From: Clostridia bacterium
Lineage (GTDB): Bacteria; Bacillota; Clostridia; Oscillospirales; Butyricicoccaceae
DNA length: 33,060 bases
Assembly: GCA_017408985.1 (NCBI GenBank)
Contig: JAFQTO010000058.1
Span: forward strand, 1 to 33,060
Reading direction: 5' to 3'
Positions 9,640-18,142 of this stretch are shown piece after piece. A program made the translations under genes and the position numbers. Positions within the stretch are counted from its first letter, which is position 1. Every line of letters starts with the position of its first letter. The notes beneath the pieces were generated by a model. It was not told the origin of the DNA. It made no database searches and was given only the letters and a program-made list of their open reading frames with translations.

Positions 9640-10515
9640 TTACGGGTCGATTAAGTTTTGGCAATTTTCGGCGGGCACTTCAGCCGGAGAATCCGAATCG
9701 GATGGGGCCTCGTCGGATTTTTTCTTCTTTTTTATCTTGAAGAGACGCAGAGGCAAAGCATAAAGCGAACAGAGGCAATATACCGCAAATCCGCCCGTCA
9801 TAGTCAGGAAAAAGGCGGGATCGGTGCAGGTGAGAGAGGAACGCAGGGCAATATATCCGGTAAGCTCACTGACCCAGAGGCAGATGCCGAGCAGAGCCGT
9901 ATAGAATCTGAAAAAGGCAGGACGGGAATCAAACTTGACCGCCGCGTTGAAGTATGCGGCGAAAATAAGTACGGACAGAGTGATGGTCTGAGGGCCGTAC
10001 ACGTCAATATCCGAACCTATTGCGTTGTCTCGGTAGAACATCAGCAGGTACATACACAAATAATAAATGGGGAACACCGAGAATATACCGGTTTTTTCAC
10101 CCTGCTCTTTGTTGAGAGCCCGCACCGCAAGGGTAAAAGCGCAGACGAACACGAACAGCGCGTTAACGGTAGACAGCAGATCGGTCCTCGTAACGAACCC
10201 TCTTACGGCTGAGATCGCCGCAAGCCCTGCGCCAAGAAGCAGACCGAAGGTAAGCACGGGCGTATAGCTGTCTGCGCATTCGAGGGGTGCGTCCGGAGAC
10301 TCAAAGGCTGTCAGTCTCTCACGGCCGTCTGCGTGGGATTGTTTGCCCGTCAGATAGGCGGCGGCAGCGATAAAAGACGCGCAGATGAAAGCCGTGATAT
10401 AAAAAGCCCTGTATCCGTCTGCAAAAATATCTCCGCATCGTACAAGACCGCAGACTACTCCGCAGACAGCGGCGAATACCGTCGCCGCATAAAGCAGTTT
10501 ATGTGTTTTAGTCAT
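9640..10515 (-). CDS. polytopic membrane protein of unknown function
   Basis: The 291-residue product has about eight hydrophobic segments, beginning LLYAATVFAAVCGVVCGLV and ending near AFFLTMTGGFAVYCLCSLYAL, then a cytoplasmic-type tail with KKKKK and a Ser/Pro/Glu-rich end. No family motif is recognised. The ATG at 10515 is chosen because GGAAG lies 7 bp upstream and the hydrophobic core begins soon after; a longer frame upstream would add an unlikely extension. It is divergent from spoIID, about 100 bp apart, so a sporulation connection is possible but unsupported. Confidence 0.65.
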   Translation of the reverse strand: MTKTHKLLYAATVFAAVCGVVCGLVRCGDIFADGYRAFYITAFICASFIAAAAYLTGKQSHADGRERLTAFESPDAPLECADSYTPVLTFGLLLGAGLAAISAVRGFVTRTDLLSTVNALFVFVCAFTLAVRALNKEQGEKTGIFSVFPIYYLCMYLLMFYRDNAIGSDIDVYGPQTITLSVLIFAAYFNAAVKFDSRPAFFRFYTALLGICLWVSELTGYIALRSSLTCTDPAFFLTMTGGFAVYCLCSLYALPLRLFKIKKKKKSDEAPSDSDSPAEVPAENCQNLIDP

Positions 10516-10618
10516 CGTATACTTCCGTTCCTCATAATATATACCGATATAACGTGTGACCGCCGATCGGTTACCGAGGACTATTATAACATAATAAAAT
10601 GAAAAAGGAAATGATTGT

Positions 10619-11707
10619 ATGAAAAAAATCTTGATCGCGCTGCTTGTATTTCTCGTCTGCGTATACGCTCTGCCGGTCATAACTCTCGGTGCGCAGCCGC
10701 AGCAGACGTCGGATACGGGTGATAAAAAGGAGCAAAATGGTGATACTGATTACAGATCGGCAATGGATATATGGAATGACACCATCCGCAATATGATGGA
10801 CAGCGCCCAGAAGTCGGATGATGATAACTCTTTGTCAGACGAGCCTGAGGATTACGACGAAAAAACCTTACTGCGTGTCCTTATTGACGGAGAGGTGAGA
10901 GAGATGACGGTCAGGGATTATCTCGTGGGCGTTGTTGCAGCCGAGATGCCCGCAGCGTTTCCCATAGAAGCCCTCAAGGCGCAGGCGGTGGCGGCAAGAA
11001 GCTATATGCTGCACAAGATAGAGAATTCAGACCCGTCGTCTCATCCGCAGGGTGCGCAGCTTTGTGACGATTATACACATTGTACGGCATTTTTTGATAT
11101 AGAGAGCGGCGGCAGAGAACTGTGGGGAGACAGTTGTGATTATTACGCGGAACGCATACGCGCAGCCGTTGAGGATACCGACGGGGTAGTTGCGGTATAT
11201 CAGGGGGAGAGTATTGCCGCCGTGTTCCATTCTGCCTCTGATGAAATGACCGAGGATGCAGAAAATATATGGGGTGTCAAGTATTCATACCTTACACCTG
11301 TAAAGACCTCCGGGGGAAGCGCATCACCCAACTTTTACGGCACCGTGGTTTTCAGCCAAAGCGATTTTCGCGAGATGATAGCAGACGTATACCCGTCGGC
11401 AGCTATGGACGGCCACTATTCTCAATGGATAGGCGAAATACGCCGCAGCCAAAGCGGCACCGTTCTCGGGATAGTGGTTGGCGGCGTGAGCATCAAGGGT
11501 ACCGAGATACGCACGTTGTTTGGACTAAATTCGGCAAACTTCAATATCGAGTTCAAAAACGGTGAGGTAATATTTACCACCGTGGGGACGGGGCACGGAG
11601 TGGGTATGAGCCAGTACGGAGCGCGGGAGATGGCGCTTAACGGCAGTTATTTTGACGAGATAATATATCATTATTACAGCGGCGTCCAGCTGATGGTCAA
11701 AAATTGA
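10619..11707 (+). CDS. spoIID: stage II sporulation protein D
   Basis: SpoIID is a lytic transglycosylase that works with SpoIIP and SpoIIM in peptidoglycan remodelling during engulfment of the forespore. This 362-residue protein has an N-terminal membrane anchor (residues 4-24), a variable acidic linker to about 80, then the SpoIID domain. The catalytic glutamate is probably E109 in VAAEMPAAFPIEALKAQAVA. The conserved Cys/His cluster C149, H154, C155 fits the family zinc site, and GHGVGMSQYGA lies near the end. The start has AAAGGAA upstream. The spoIIQ-type gene follows 59 bp later, the same order as in other Clostridia. I saw no convincing sigma-E promoter in the 100-bp upstream gap. Confidence 0.93.
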   Translation: MKKILIALLVFLVCVYALPVITLGAQPQQTSDTGDKKEQNGDTDYRSAMDIWNDTIRNMMDSAQKSDDDNSLSDEPEDYDEKTLLRVLIDGEVREMTVRDYLVGVVAAEMPAAFPIEALKAQAVAARSYMLHKIENSDPSSHPQGAQLCDDYTHCTAFFDIESGGRELWGDSCDYYAERIRAAVEDTDGVVAVYQGESIAAVFHSASDEMTEDAENIWGVKYSYLTPVKTSGGSASPNFYGTVVFSQSDFREMIADVYPSAAMDGHYSQWIGEIRRSQSGTVLGIVVGGVSIKGTEIRTLFGLNSANFNIEFKNGEVIFTTVGTGHGVGMSQYGAREMALNGSYFDEIIYHYYSGVQLMVKN

Positions 11708-11766
11708 TAAAAAATTGAATAATGAATGCATCCTTCGGAGATAATATTTTGCGGAGGTGCATTTCA

Positions 11767-12507
11767 ATGAATAACAAAAAAGACGGCAGATTTATGAATC
11801 TGCTGAAAAAAGTGGAGGGCAAGGGATTTTACATAATCCTGAGCCTTTGCGTTATCGCAATAGGTGTATCGGGTTATGTACTGTTCTTCACTAACACTAT
11901 CGACAGCGATGATTTTGATCTTGGTGAGATAGATTCGGGCACGGTATTTTTGCCCGACGACGAGCCCGACGGCGATGAGCCCGTCATCTGGCAGCCTCAG
12001 GACACCGAGCCTGATAACCCGGATGATCCCGTGTCGGCTGACGACGGTGATGAGCCTGATCAGCCCGTGTCGGATGATCAGACCGACAAGCCCGCTTCAG
12101 CGATGGCAAAAGCTGTTGCGCCTACGGCGGGTGAGGTCATCAAGCCTTTTTCGGGGGATAAGCTTGTATACGACCAGACTATGTGCGATTGGCGCACCCA
12201 CAACGGCACAGACTTTTCCTGCACCCAGGGCGATACCGTATTCTGCATCAGAGACGGCAAGGTGCTTGACGTATACGAGGACGGTCTGATGGGATATACG
12301 GTCACCGTCGAGCACGACGGCGGCATTATCAGCAGCTATTCGGGTCTGTCCTCTGCAACTGCAGTCAAAAAAGGCGATACCGTCAAAATGGGTGCCGCCG
12401 TCGGCACGGCAGGGGGTACGGCGATTGCAGAAAGCAGCCAGCCCTATCACGTGCACGTATCGGTGCAAAAGGACGGCAAATATATCGACGTGATGAGTCT
12501 GTTTTGA
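11767..12507 (+). CDS. spoIIQ: SpoIIQ-type membrane-anchored M23 (LytM) protein
   Basis: The 246-residue protein has one membrane helix (about 21-42), an acidic linker with repeated DEPD/DDPV units (about 48-110) and a C-terminal LytM/M23 domain. In sporulation SpoIIQ sits in the forespore membrane and binds SpoIIIAH across the intermembrane space. All four zinc ligands appear present: H145 and D149 in THNGTDF, and H228 and H230 in PYHVH. It therefore looks catalytically competent, like clostridial SpoIIQ and unlike the Bacillus protein. The start at 11767 is set by GGAGGT 8 bp upstream. The assignment to SpoIIQ, not another M23 protein, rests on its position after spoIID and the anchor-linker-LytM layout. 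Confidence 0.8.
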   Translation: MNNKKDGRFMNLLKKVEGKGFYIILSLCVIAIGVSGYVLFFTNTIDSDDFDLGEIDSGTVFLPDDEPDGDEPVIWQPQDTEPDNPDDPVSADDGDEPDQPVSDDQTDKPASAMAKAVAPTAGEVIKPFSGDKLVYDQTMCDWRTHNGTDFSCTQGDTVFCIRDGKVLDVYEDGLMGYTVTVEHDGGIISSYSGLSSATAVKKGDTVKMGAAVGTAGGTAIAESSQPYHVHVSVQKDGKYIDVMSLF

Positions 12508-12515
12508 CAAATAAT

Positions 12516-12560
12516 AAACACCGATGCTTTGTATTGCGGCATCGGTGTTTTGTCTATTTT
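12516..12560. terminator. bidirectional terminator after spoIIQ
   Basis: Perfect 12-bp arms at 12516-12527 and 12539-12550 are followed by a T-rich stretch on the plus strand. The convergent gene stops at 12554, so the hairpin can also act for the minus strand. Confidence 0.85.
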
Positions 12561-13261
12561 ATTTTGCTCAGCAGGGTCACCGCACCGTAGAGAACGGGCT
12601 GATGGACGATATAGATAAGAAGACTGTGTCTGCCGATTTTTTCAAGCGGAGGACAGCTGAGAGAGTAAAGCGCTTTGGGCATCCTGCCGTTTTTTATCAA
12701 ACCGCCCGTATAAGTGCCGACAAAGAACAAAAATATCCAAGGAATGATCGGATAATAGTCGCCTGAGTAATACTTCGCGGTGGGGAACCCCAAAAACGCC
12801 AGACCGGAGGTCTGTATATTCACGGGAAACACGGTATACAGCACCGCGAAAACTGCGGCGAACACGGGTGCAAGGATCTTCTCGGCCCTCTCAAACAGCC
12901 TGCCCAGCAGGGAATATATCAGCGTTGCGGAGGCAAAAAAGTGCAGTATGCCGAATGATATGAACATATCCGGGGTGAACAGACGGGTCCCCAGCGACAC
13001 GCCTGCCGCTGTAAGCCCAAGCACAACGGCGTTTTTCAGATTGTTGCGCGAGAAGCGGCAGGTAGCGCCCGACATAAGCACGAAAGACCCTGCGAATATG
13101 GGATGGATAACGTTCATTACGGAGTTTATCAGCAGACTTAACGGGATATAGCCGTATACAGCCAGATCGAACGCGCCGTGATAGACCACCATTACCAGCA
13201 CGCACAGTCCGCGGTATGCATCAAGAAAACCGTACCGTGTCCTGCTTTGAGCCTCAGACAT
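12554..13261 (-). CDS. HGSNAT-type (DUF1624) membrane acyltransferase family protein
   Basis: This 235-residue integral membrane protein begins with RYGFLDAYRGLCVLVMVVYHGAFDL, the signature of the heparan-alpha-glucosaminide N-acetyltransferase catalytic family (formerly DUF1624). About six to seven hydrophobic segments follow. It ends with PLEKIGRHSLLIYIVHQPVLYG, a closing motif shared with membrane acyltransferases. The family is thought to move acetyl groups across the membrane, but the bacterial substrate is not known. Its ATG lies inside the last codons of ychF (8-bp overlap), so it is translationally coupled to it; whether there is a functional link is unclear. Confidence 0.82.
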   Translation of the reverse strand: MSEAQSRTRYGFLDAYRGLCVLVMVVYHGAFDLAVYGYIPLSLLINSVMNVIHPIFAGSFVLMSGATCRFSRNNLKNAVVLGLTAAGVSLGTRLFTPDMFISFGILHFFASATLIYSLLGRLFERAEKILAPVFAAVFAVLYTVFPVNIQTSGLAFLGFPTAKYYSGDYYPIIPWIFLFFVGTYTGGLIKNGRMPKALYSLSCPPLEKIGRHSLLIYIVHQPVLYGAVTLLSKIK

Positions 13262-14351
13262 TGAATCTGAACAGAACTATATCGCCGTCCTGCATAACGT
13301 ATTCCTTGCCCTCGCTTCGCACCATACCCTTTTCCTTGGCGGCGGCAAAAGAGCCGCACTGCATAAGGGTATCAAAGCTTACCACCTCGGCGCGTATAAA
13401 GCCGCGCTCAAAATCGCTGTGTATCTTGCCGGCTGCCTGAGGCGCCTTGGTGCCGGCGGTGATGGTCCACGCTCTGACCTCGGGTTCGCCCGCTGTCAGA
13501 TAGGAGATCAGACCCAGACGGCTGTAGCAGAGGGTAATGAGGCGGTCGAGACCCGACTGCTCAAGACCCAGCTCGGAGAGGAACATTTCCTTTTCTTCAT
13601 TGGTCAGCTCGGATATCTCGCTCTCGAGAGATGCGCATATAGGCAGAACGTCGCTGCCCTCTTCTTTTGCAAACTGTGAGATAGCCTTGTAGCGTTCATT
13701 ACCGTCAAGAGCGCCGCTCATATCTGCGTCGCTCATGTTTGCGGCGTAGATAACGGGCTTGGAGGAGAGCAGCTCAACCGATTCGATTATCTCTGCGGCT
13801 TCATCGGTAGGAGCTGTGAATGTACGTGCAGACTGACCCTCTTCCAGATGGGAGAGCAGCGACTTGAGCAGAGTGACCTCGCTCTGATATTTCTTGTCGC
13901 CCTTGGCAAGCTTTTCCGCTTTGTCAATACGGCGTGTCAGCACCTCGATATCGGACAGGATAAGCTCGAGATTGATGGTCTCGATGTCACGGACGGGGGA
14001 GATGGAGCCGTCTACGTGAATGATGTTCTCGTCCTCAAAACATCTTACAACGTGTACGATAACGTCCACCTGACGGATGTGCGAGAGAAATTTGTTGCCC
14101 AGACCTTCGCCTTTGGAAGCGCCCTTGACCAGACCGGCGATATCAACAAACTCCAGTATGGCGGGTGTGATCTTCTTGGGGTTATATATAGCAGCCAGCG
14201 CGTCCAGACGGGGATCGGGAACGTTGACTATGCCCACGTTGGGGTCGATGGTGCAAAAAGGATAGTTGGCCGAGGCGGCTTTGAGATTTGTAAGCGCATT
14301 GAAGAGTGTGCTCTTGCCTACGTTGGGCAGACCTACGATACCTAATTTCAT
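13254..14351 (-). CDS. ychF: redox-regulated ATPase YchF (OLA1 family)
   Basis: YchF is a TRAFAC-class P-loop protein that prefers ATP and associates with ribosomes. The 365-residue sequence has G1 GLPNVGKS (7-14), G3 DIAG (70-73) and the altered G4 motif NMSD at 205-208, the variant that explains the ATP preference. A helical insert follows G3, and the C-terminal TGS domain covers the last 85 residues or so ([19 protein letters not shown] onward). The length is normal. AAGGAG lies upstream of the ATG. It starts the two-gene unit with the acyltransferase-type gene. Confidence 0.96.
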   Translation of the reverse strand: MKLGIVGLPNVGKSTLFNALTNLKAASANYPFCTIDPNVGIVNVPDPRLDALAAIYNPKKITPAILEFVDIAGLVKGASKGEGLGNKFLSHIRQVDVIVHVVRCFEDENIIHVDGSISPVRDIETINLELILSDIEVLTRRIDKAEKLAKGDKKYQSEVTLLKSLLSHLEEGQSARTFTAPTDEAAEIIESVELLSSKPVIYAANMSDADMSGALDGNERYKAISQFAKEEGSDVLPICASLESEISELTNEEKEMFLSELGLEQSGLDRLITLCYSRLGLISYLTAGEPEVRAWTITAGTKAPQAAGKIHSDFERGFIRAEVVSFDTLMQCGSFAAAKEKGMVRSEGKEYVMQDGDIVLFRFNV

Positions 14352-14385
14352 TTTATTTTATTCTCCTTTTCTCTATAACATTACG

Positions 14386-14414
14386 ATTATAGCACAGTAT
14401 GCTCGCTTGCTCAA
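14386..14414 (-). promoter_or_regulatory. extended -10 sigma-A promoter of ychF
   Basis: On the minus strand TTGAGC (14409-14414) and consensus TATAAT (14386-14391) lie 17 bp apart, with TGC immediately before TATAAT forming an extended -10. Confidence 0.85.
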
Positions 14415-14563
14415 GTGTTTTTCGCAGGCTTATGATTTTGGCTTTTTTGAAGCGGTTATACACAGTTTCTTTAATAAATCGTCGGTTTATTTACAAAATA
14501 GTAATCTACTGACATTATTTTTGCGGTATAATACCGTTAGATATAGTATCAGGAGGGATATTA

Positions 14564-15244
14564 ATGGCAAAAACTGTACTGATCGTCGAAGATGAGAGTA
14601 ATATAAGAGAGCTTCTGCGTATGTATCTTGAGCAGGAAGGCTACCATGTTGAGACCGCACAGAACGGATCGGAGGGTCTGCGCACCTTCAAGCGCGTGCA
14701 TCCCGATCTGGTGCTGCTGGACGTGATGATGCCCGTTATGGACGGCAATCAGATGATCCGTGAGCTTCGCACCTTCTCCAAGACCCCCGTTATTATGCTC
14801 ACCGCCAAAGGCGAGATGATGGACAAAATAACCGGTCTTGAACTGGGCGCGGACGATTATATAACCAAGCCCTTTGAGATGCGTGAGGTAATGGCGCGTG
14901 TCAAGGCCGTGCTCAGACGCTTTGAGGATGACGAAGAGCCCAGACGTCTGGAGTTTGACAATCTTGTCATTGACAAAAGCGCATTCAATATCGTTGTCAA
15001 GGGTGAGACTATGGAGATCCCGCCCAAAGAGATCGAGCTTCTTTACTTCCTTGCAAGCTCACCCAACAGAGTGTTCACCAGAGCACAGCTGCTGGATGAC
15101 GTGTGGGGCTTCGACTATTTCGGCGATACCCGTACCGTAGACGTGCATATCAAGCGCCTGCGTGAAAAGCTGCAGGATGTTTCTAACAAGTGGGAAATAA
15201 AAACTGTCTGGGGAGTAGGCTACAAGTTCGAGCTTCTCAACTGA
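14564..15244 (+). CDS. OmpR/PhoB-type response regulator
   Basis: The 226-residue protein has a receiver domain with acidic pocket E9-D10, phosphoacceptor Asp53 (LLDVMMP), Thr80 and Lys102 (TKPFE), followed by a winged-helix DNA-binding domain (about 128-225) ending TVWGVGYKFE. It is a transcription factor activated by the histidine kinase encoded 19 bp downstream. AGGAGGGA precedes the ATG. A TATAAT lies at 14525-14530 but lacks a good -35; a small palindrome, GGTATAATACC, surrounds it and could be an autoregulatory site (inference). The downstream HtrA gene suggests the system senses envelope or protein-folding stress. Confidence 0.93.
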   Translation: MAKTVLIVEDESNIRELLRMYLEQEGYHVETAQNGSEGLRTFKRVHPDLVLLDVMMPVMDGNQMIRELRTFSKTPVIMLTAKGEMMDKITGLELGADDYITKPFEMREVMARVKAVLRRFEDDEEPRRLEFDNLVIDKSAFNIVVKGETMEIPPKEIELLYFLASSPNRVFTRAQLLDDVWGFDYFGDTRTVDVHIKRLREKLQDVSNKWEIKTVWGVGYKFELLN

Positions 15245-15263
15245 GAAAAGGGTGTGAACCCAG

Positions 15264-16739
15264 GTGAAAAACCTGTTCGCCAAGCATTTTATCGCAAATG
15301 CCGTAATAATCGTATTGAGTTTTGTGGTTCTGGGCTGCAGCTTTCTGTATCAGGTCAACCGTTTTGCCGTAGCCGAAAAACATTCGGTTCTTGAAACAAC
15401 TCTCAAGCAGGCGGTGGACAGCACGGTATCCTATATTGAACTGCGTATGGATATGCAGGATATCACCAATCAGGATACGGTCAACCGGCTGTTCAAGCTG
15501 TATACCACCAATATGTCGCAGATCGCCGCCGACAGCGACAGCACTATGTTCGTCTGTCAGGAGGACGGCGTTTTGCTTCTGGTAGCAAACAGCGACGGCT
15601 GCTACAGTCAGCAGACGGGAGTTATCCCCACCGGCATTATAAACGGCTTCAACGGCAGCGACAGCTACTACGGAGTATCCACGATGGGCGGGTATCTGGG
15701 GTCTTCGGCATTCGTTATGGGCTCAAAGACCACCATAAAAGACGGCAGCAGCCTGCTGGTATTTGCCACACTGCCTGCGACTACGACGCTGAGTCTGTTT
15801 TCGAGGCTTTCTCAGTACTTTGTTATGATGACTGTGTTGGTCCTGATATTGACGCTTATCGTTACTATCATAGTCGTCAGACAAACGGTCAAGCCTATGC
15901 GCCAGATAGCCCTTGCGTCAAAAAGCTTTGCAAAGGGCAACTACTCCGCCCGCGTGCCTATGCCCAAGTTCAAGCACGGAAGCGAGCTGTACGAGCTTGC
16001 GGCGGCTTTCAATAATATGGCAGACGCTTTTGAGAACGTCGAGATGACACGCCGCGGTCTGGTGGCAAACGTTGCCCACGACCTGCGCACGCCTATGACC
16101 ACCATTGCGGGCTTCGTTGACGGTATTCTGGACGGTACTATCAAGCCCGACAGGCAGGAGTATTACCTGAGGATAGTTTCCGATGAGGTCAAGCGTCTGT
16201 CACGTATGGCAAGCAGTATACTCGAGATGTCCCGACTTGAATCGGGCGAAAAAGCTCTCAATCCCGTGCTGTATGATATTACCGAAACGGTTAGACGGAT
16301 AATCATCAGTTTTGAACAAAAAATAGCTCAAAAGAACATTGAACTTGAGATAGACATTCCCGACAGGATAAATATAACGGCTGATCACGATGCAATGTTC
16401 CAGGCTGTCTACAATCTTATGGACAACGCGCTGAAGTTTGTGGAACAAAACGGAAAGATCATCATATATATGTCAGAGCATAACGGAGAGCTTCAGTTCA
16501 ATATCATCAATACGGGCGGCGAAATAGCCAAAGAAGATATCAAATTTATCTTCGACCGCTTCTACAAGGGAGACCAGTCACGCACAGGCTCCGGCAGCGG
16601 CTCGGGATTGGGACTGTATATTGTCAAGACCGTAGTAAACAGACACGGGGGAGACGTTTTTGCAAAGAGCGAGAACAATCGGACCGAGTTCTGTTTCAGA
16701 ATACCCATAAAAGCAGAAGCAACTCAGGAGAACAGATGA
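15264..16739 (+). CDS. membrane sensor histidine kinase with HAMP domain
   Basis: The 491-residue kinase has one membrane helix near residues 10-30, an extracellular sensor region of about 150 residues, a second helix at about 186-206 and a HAMP linker (207-260). Then come the HisKA domain with phosphoacceptor His272 (NVAHDLRTPMTT) and the HATPase domain with N-box Asn388 (YNLMDNALKF) and the glycine lid GSGSGSGLGL at 442-451. The start is GTG at 15264; the G-rich AAAAGGG upstream is the best ribosome site. The stop codon overlaps the htrA start (ATGA), so translation is coupled. The sensor domain is not recognisable, so the signal is unknown. Confidence 0.92.
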   Translation: MKNLFAKHFIANAVIIVLSFVVLGCSFLYQVNRFAVAEKHSVLETTLKQAVDSTVSYIELRMDMQDITNQDTVNRLFKLYTTNMSQIAADSDSTMFVCQEDGVLLLVANSDGCYSQQTGVIPTGIINGFNGSDSYYGVSTMGGYLGSSAFVMGSKTTIKDGSSLLVFATLPATTTLSLFSRLSQYFVMMTVLVLILTLIVTIIVVRQTVKPMRQIALASKSFAKGNYSARVPMPKFKHGSELYELAAAFNNMADAFENVEMTRRGLVANVAHDLRTPMTTIAGFVDGILDGTIKPDRQEYYLRIVSDEVKRLSRMASSILEMSRLESGEKALNPVLYDITETVRRIIISFEQKIAQKNIELEIDIPDRINITADHDAMFQAVYNLMDNALKFVEQNGKIIIYMSEHNGELQFNIINTGGEIAKEDIKFIFDRFYKGDQSRTGSGSGSGLGLYIVKTVVNRHGGDVFAKSENNRTEFCFRIPIKAEATQENR

Positions 16740-17995
16740 TGAGCGGAGAAAATAACAACAACCTATACAACGATTTTCCTTATAAGAGCTATGAGGAGAT
16801 CCAAAACGACAAAAAACGCAACTCAAAGATCAGAAAAGGCGCCGTTTTGTTCGCGCTTCTGGTAGTAGTCATAGTGGGAGGAGCCCTTGCTGTAGGCGTA
16901 TGGTTCAGCGGGACGCCCTTCGGCGTGTTTGAGGGCAATCTTGATCTTGGGATATTTAACCCGACCGCCGACAAACAGCAGGCTTCTGACACGAGCGTTA
17001 ACAAAAACAGCGGTACCAAGTACACTATGCCGATAAACGATGAGCCGGCTGACGAGGAAATGCTGGTGGTGTCCAACGACGTTACGGGCGTTGTTAAAAA
17101 AGCCGCCCCCAGCGTGGTAGGCATCAGCACCGAGTCATACTCCAACTTTATGAGCGTAAGCAGCGGCAGCGGCATAATCCTGTCTGAGGACGGCTATATC
17201 GTTACCAATGCCCACGTTATTTCGGGCGGTGACAGCATCGCCGTTACCCTTGAGGACGGCACAGTCTACGCCGCATATCTTATCGGCAGCGATGAGTTTA
17301 CCGATATCGCGGTCATCAAGATAGATGCGGAAGGTCTGCCTGCCGCTGAGTTCGGCAACTCCAACGACGTAAAAGTCGGTGAGACAGCCGTTGCCATAGG
17401 CAACCCCACGGGTCAGCTGATGGGTACGGTCACCTGCGGTATTATATCGGCGGTATCCCGTAATATTATGATCAATAATAATATGATGGAGCTTATGCAG
17501 ACCGACGCATCCATCAACTCAGGCAATTCGGGCGGCCCCCTTATCAACAAGCACGGTCAGGTCATAGGCATCAACTCGGCAAAACTCTCCGCCACCGGCT
17601 ATGAGGGCATCGGTTTTGCCATTCCGATCAATACGGTCAAGCCCATAGTCGAGGAGCTTATCTCCAAAGGCTACGTATCCGGCAGACCCGTGCTGGGCGT
17701 ATCGGTCAGAGAGATAAGCCAGATGGCAAGCTCCTTTTACGATATTCCCAGAGGCTTGTATATAAATTCGGTGATGTCCTCATCCGATGCAAAAGAGCAG
17801 GGACTTTCTCAGGGCGACGTTATAACCCATATCGGTGATGAGCGGATATACGATCTGTCAAGCGCGGTAGCGGCGCGCAACACCCTCAAGGCAGGGGAAA
17901 CGATAAATATCAAAGTCTACCGTCGCGGCAAGACCTACAGTCTGTCGGTAGTGCTCTCCGAACAGAATCTCGACAATACCGCATACAACTTCTGA
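16736..17995 (+). CDS. HtrA/DegP-type membrane serine protease with PDZ domain
   Basis: This S1C-family protease degrades or handles misfolded proteins outside the membrane. The 419-residue chain has a cytoplasmic N-terminus, one membrane helix (about 35-57), a linker, the trypsin-like domain with catalytic His160 (TNAHVI), Asp190 (TDIAVIK) and Ser265 (GNSGGP), and a single PDZ domain (about 310-405). The first ATG overlaps the kinase stop; a second ATG directly follows, so the start is uncertain by one codon. Its place as third gene of the two-component operon suggests it is both target and output of the system (inference). Confidence 0.93.
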   Translation: MMSGENNNNLYNDFPYKSYEEIQNDKKRNSKIRKGAVLFALLVVVIVGGALAVGVWFSGTPFGVFEGNLDLGIFNPTADKQQASDTSVNKNSGTKYTMPINDEPADEEMLVVSNDVTGVVKKAAPSVVGISTESYSNFMSVSSGSGIILSEDGYIVTNAHVISGGDSIAVTLEDGTVYAAYLIGSDEFTDIAVIKIDAEGLPAAEFGNSNDVKVGETAVAIGNPTGQLMGTVTCGIISAVSRNIMINNNMMELMQTDASINSGNSGGPLINKHGQVIGINSAKLSATGYEGIGFAIPINTVKPIVEELISKGYVSGRPVLGVSVREISQMASSFYDIPRGLYINSVMSSSDAKEQGLSQGDVITHIGDERIYDLSSAVAARNTLKAGETINIKVYRRGKTYSLSVVLSEQNLDNTAYNF

Positions 17996-18000
17996 AAAAA

Positions 18001-18029
18001 GCCCCTTGAACGCTTACCGCTCAAGGGGC
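18001..18029. terminator. terminator after htrA
   Basis: Arms 18001-18009 and 18021-18029 pair perfectly over 9 bp, and further pairs with one mismatch extend towards the loop. The A-run 17995-18000 before it would give a T-run on the minus strand; the plus strand has only a weak T-rich tail. Confidence 0.7.
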
Positions 18030-18074
18030 AATCTTTATGCCTGCGCAATATAATGGATAGCAGGAGGTGATGAG

Positions 18075-18137
18075 ATGAAAGTAGTTGTTATCAAAGCTCC
18101 CAGACTGTTGTCATACATACTGCAAAAAATGATCTGA
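18075..18137 (+). CDS. spoVM: SpoVM-like sporulation micro-protein (20 aa)
   Basis: A 20-codon frame begins MKVVVIKAPRLL and ends at TGA 18135-18137. It is preceded by an almost perfect anti-16S match, AGGAGGTGAT at 18062-18071. The peptide lines up with Bacillus SpoVM: the start MK, then IK at 6-7, Pro9, Leu12, Ile15 and Met19 all fall in the same places, and the remainder is an amphipathic helix. SpoVM marks the convex outer forespore membrane and anchors the coat ATPase SpoIVA; Pro9 is important for its shallow membrane insertion. This copy is six residues shorter than the 26-residue Bacillus form. A TATAAT-like box is at 18049-18054. Confidence 0.75.
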   Translation: MKVVVIKAPRLLSYILQKMI

Positions 18138-18142
18138 AAGGA

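Noticed and set aside
14525-14530. TATAAT before the response regulator as a sigma-A promoter
   Set aside because: No acceptable -35 lies 16-18 bp upstream; an alternative TTTACA/CATTAT pair further up is equally weak, so no promoter was listed.
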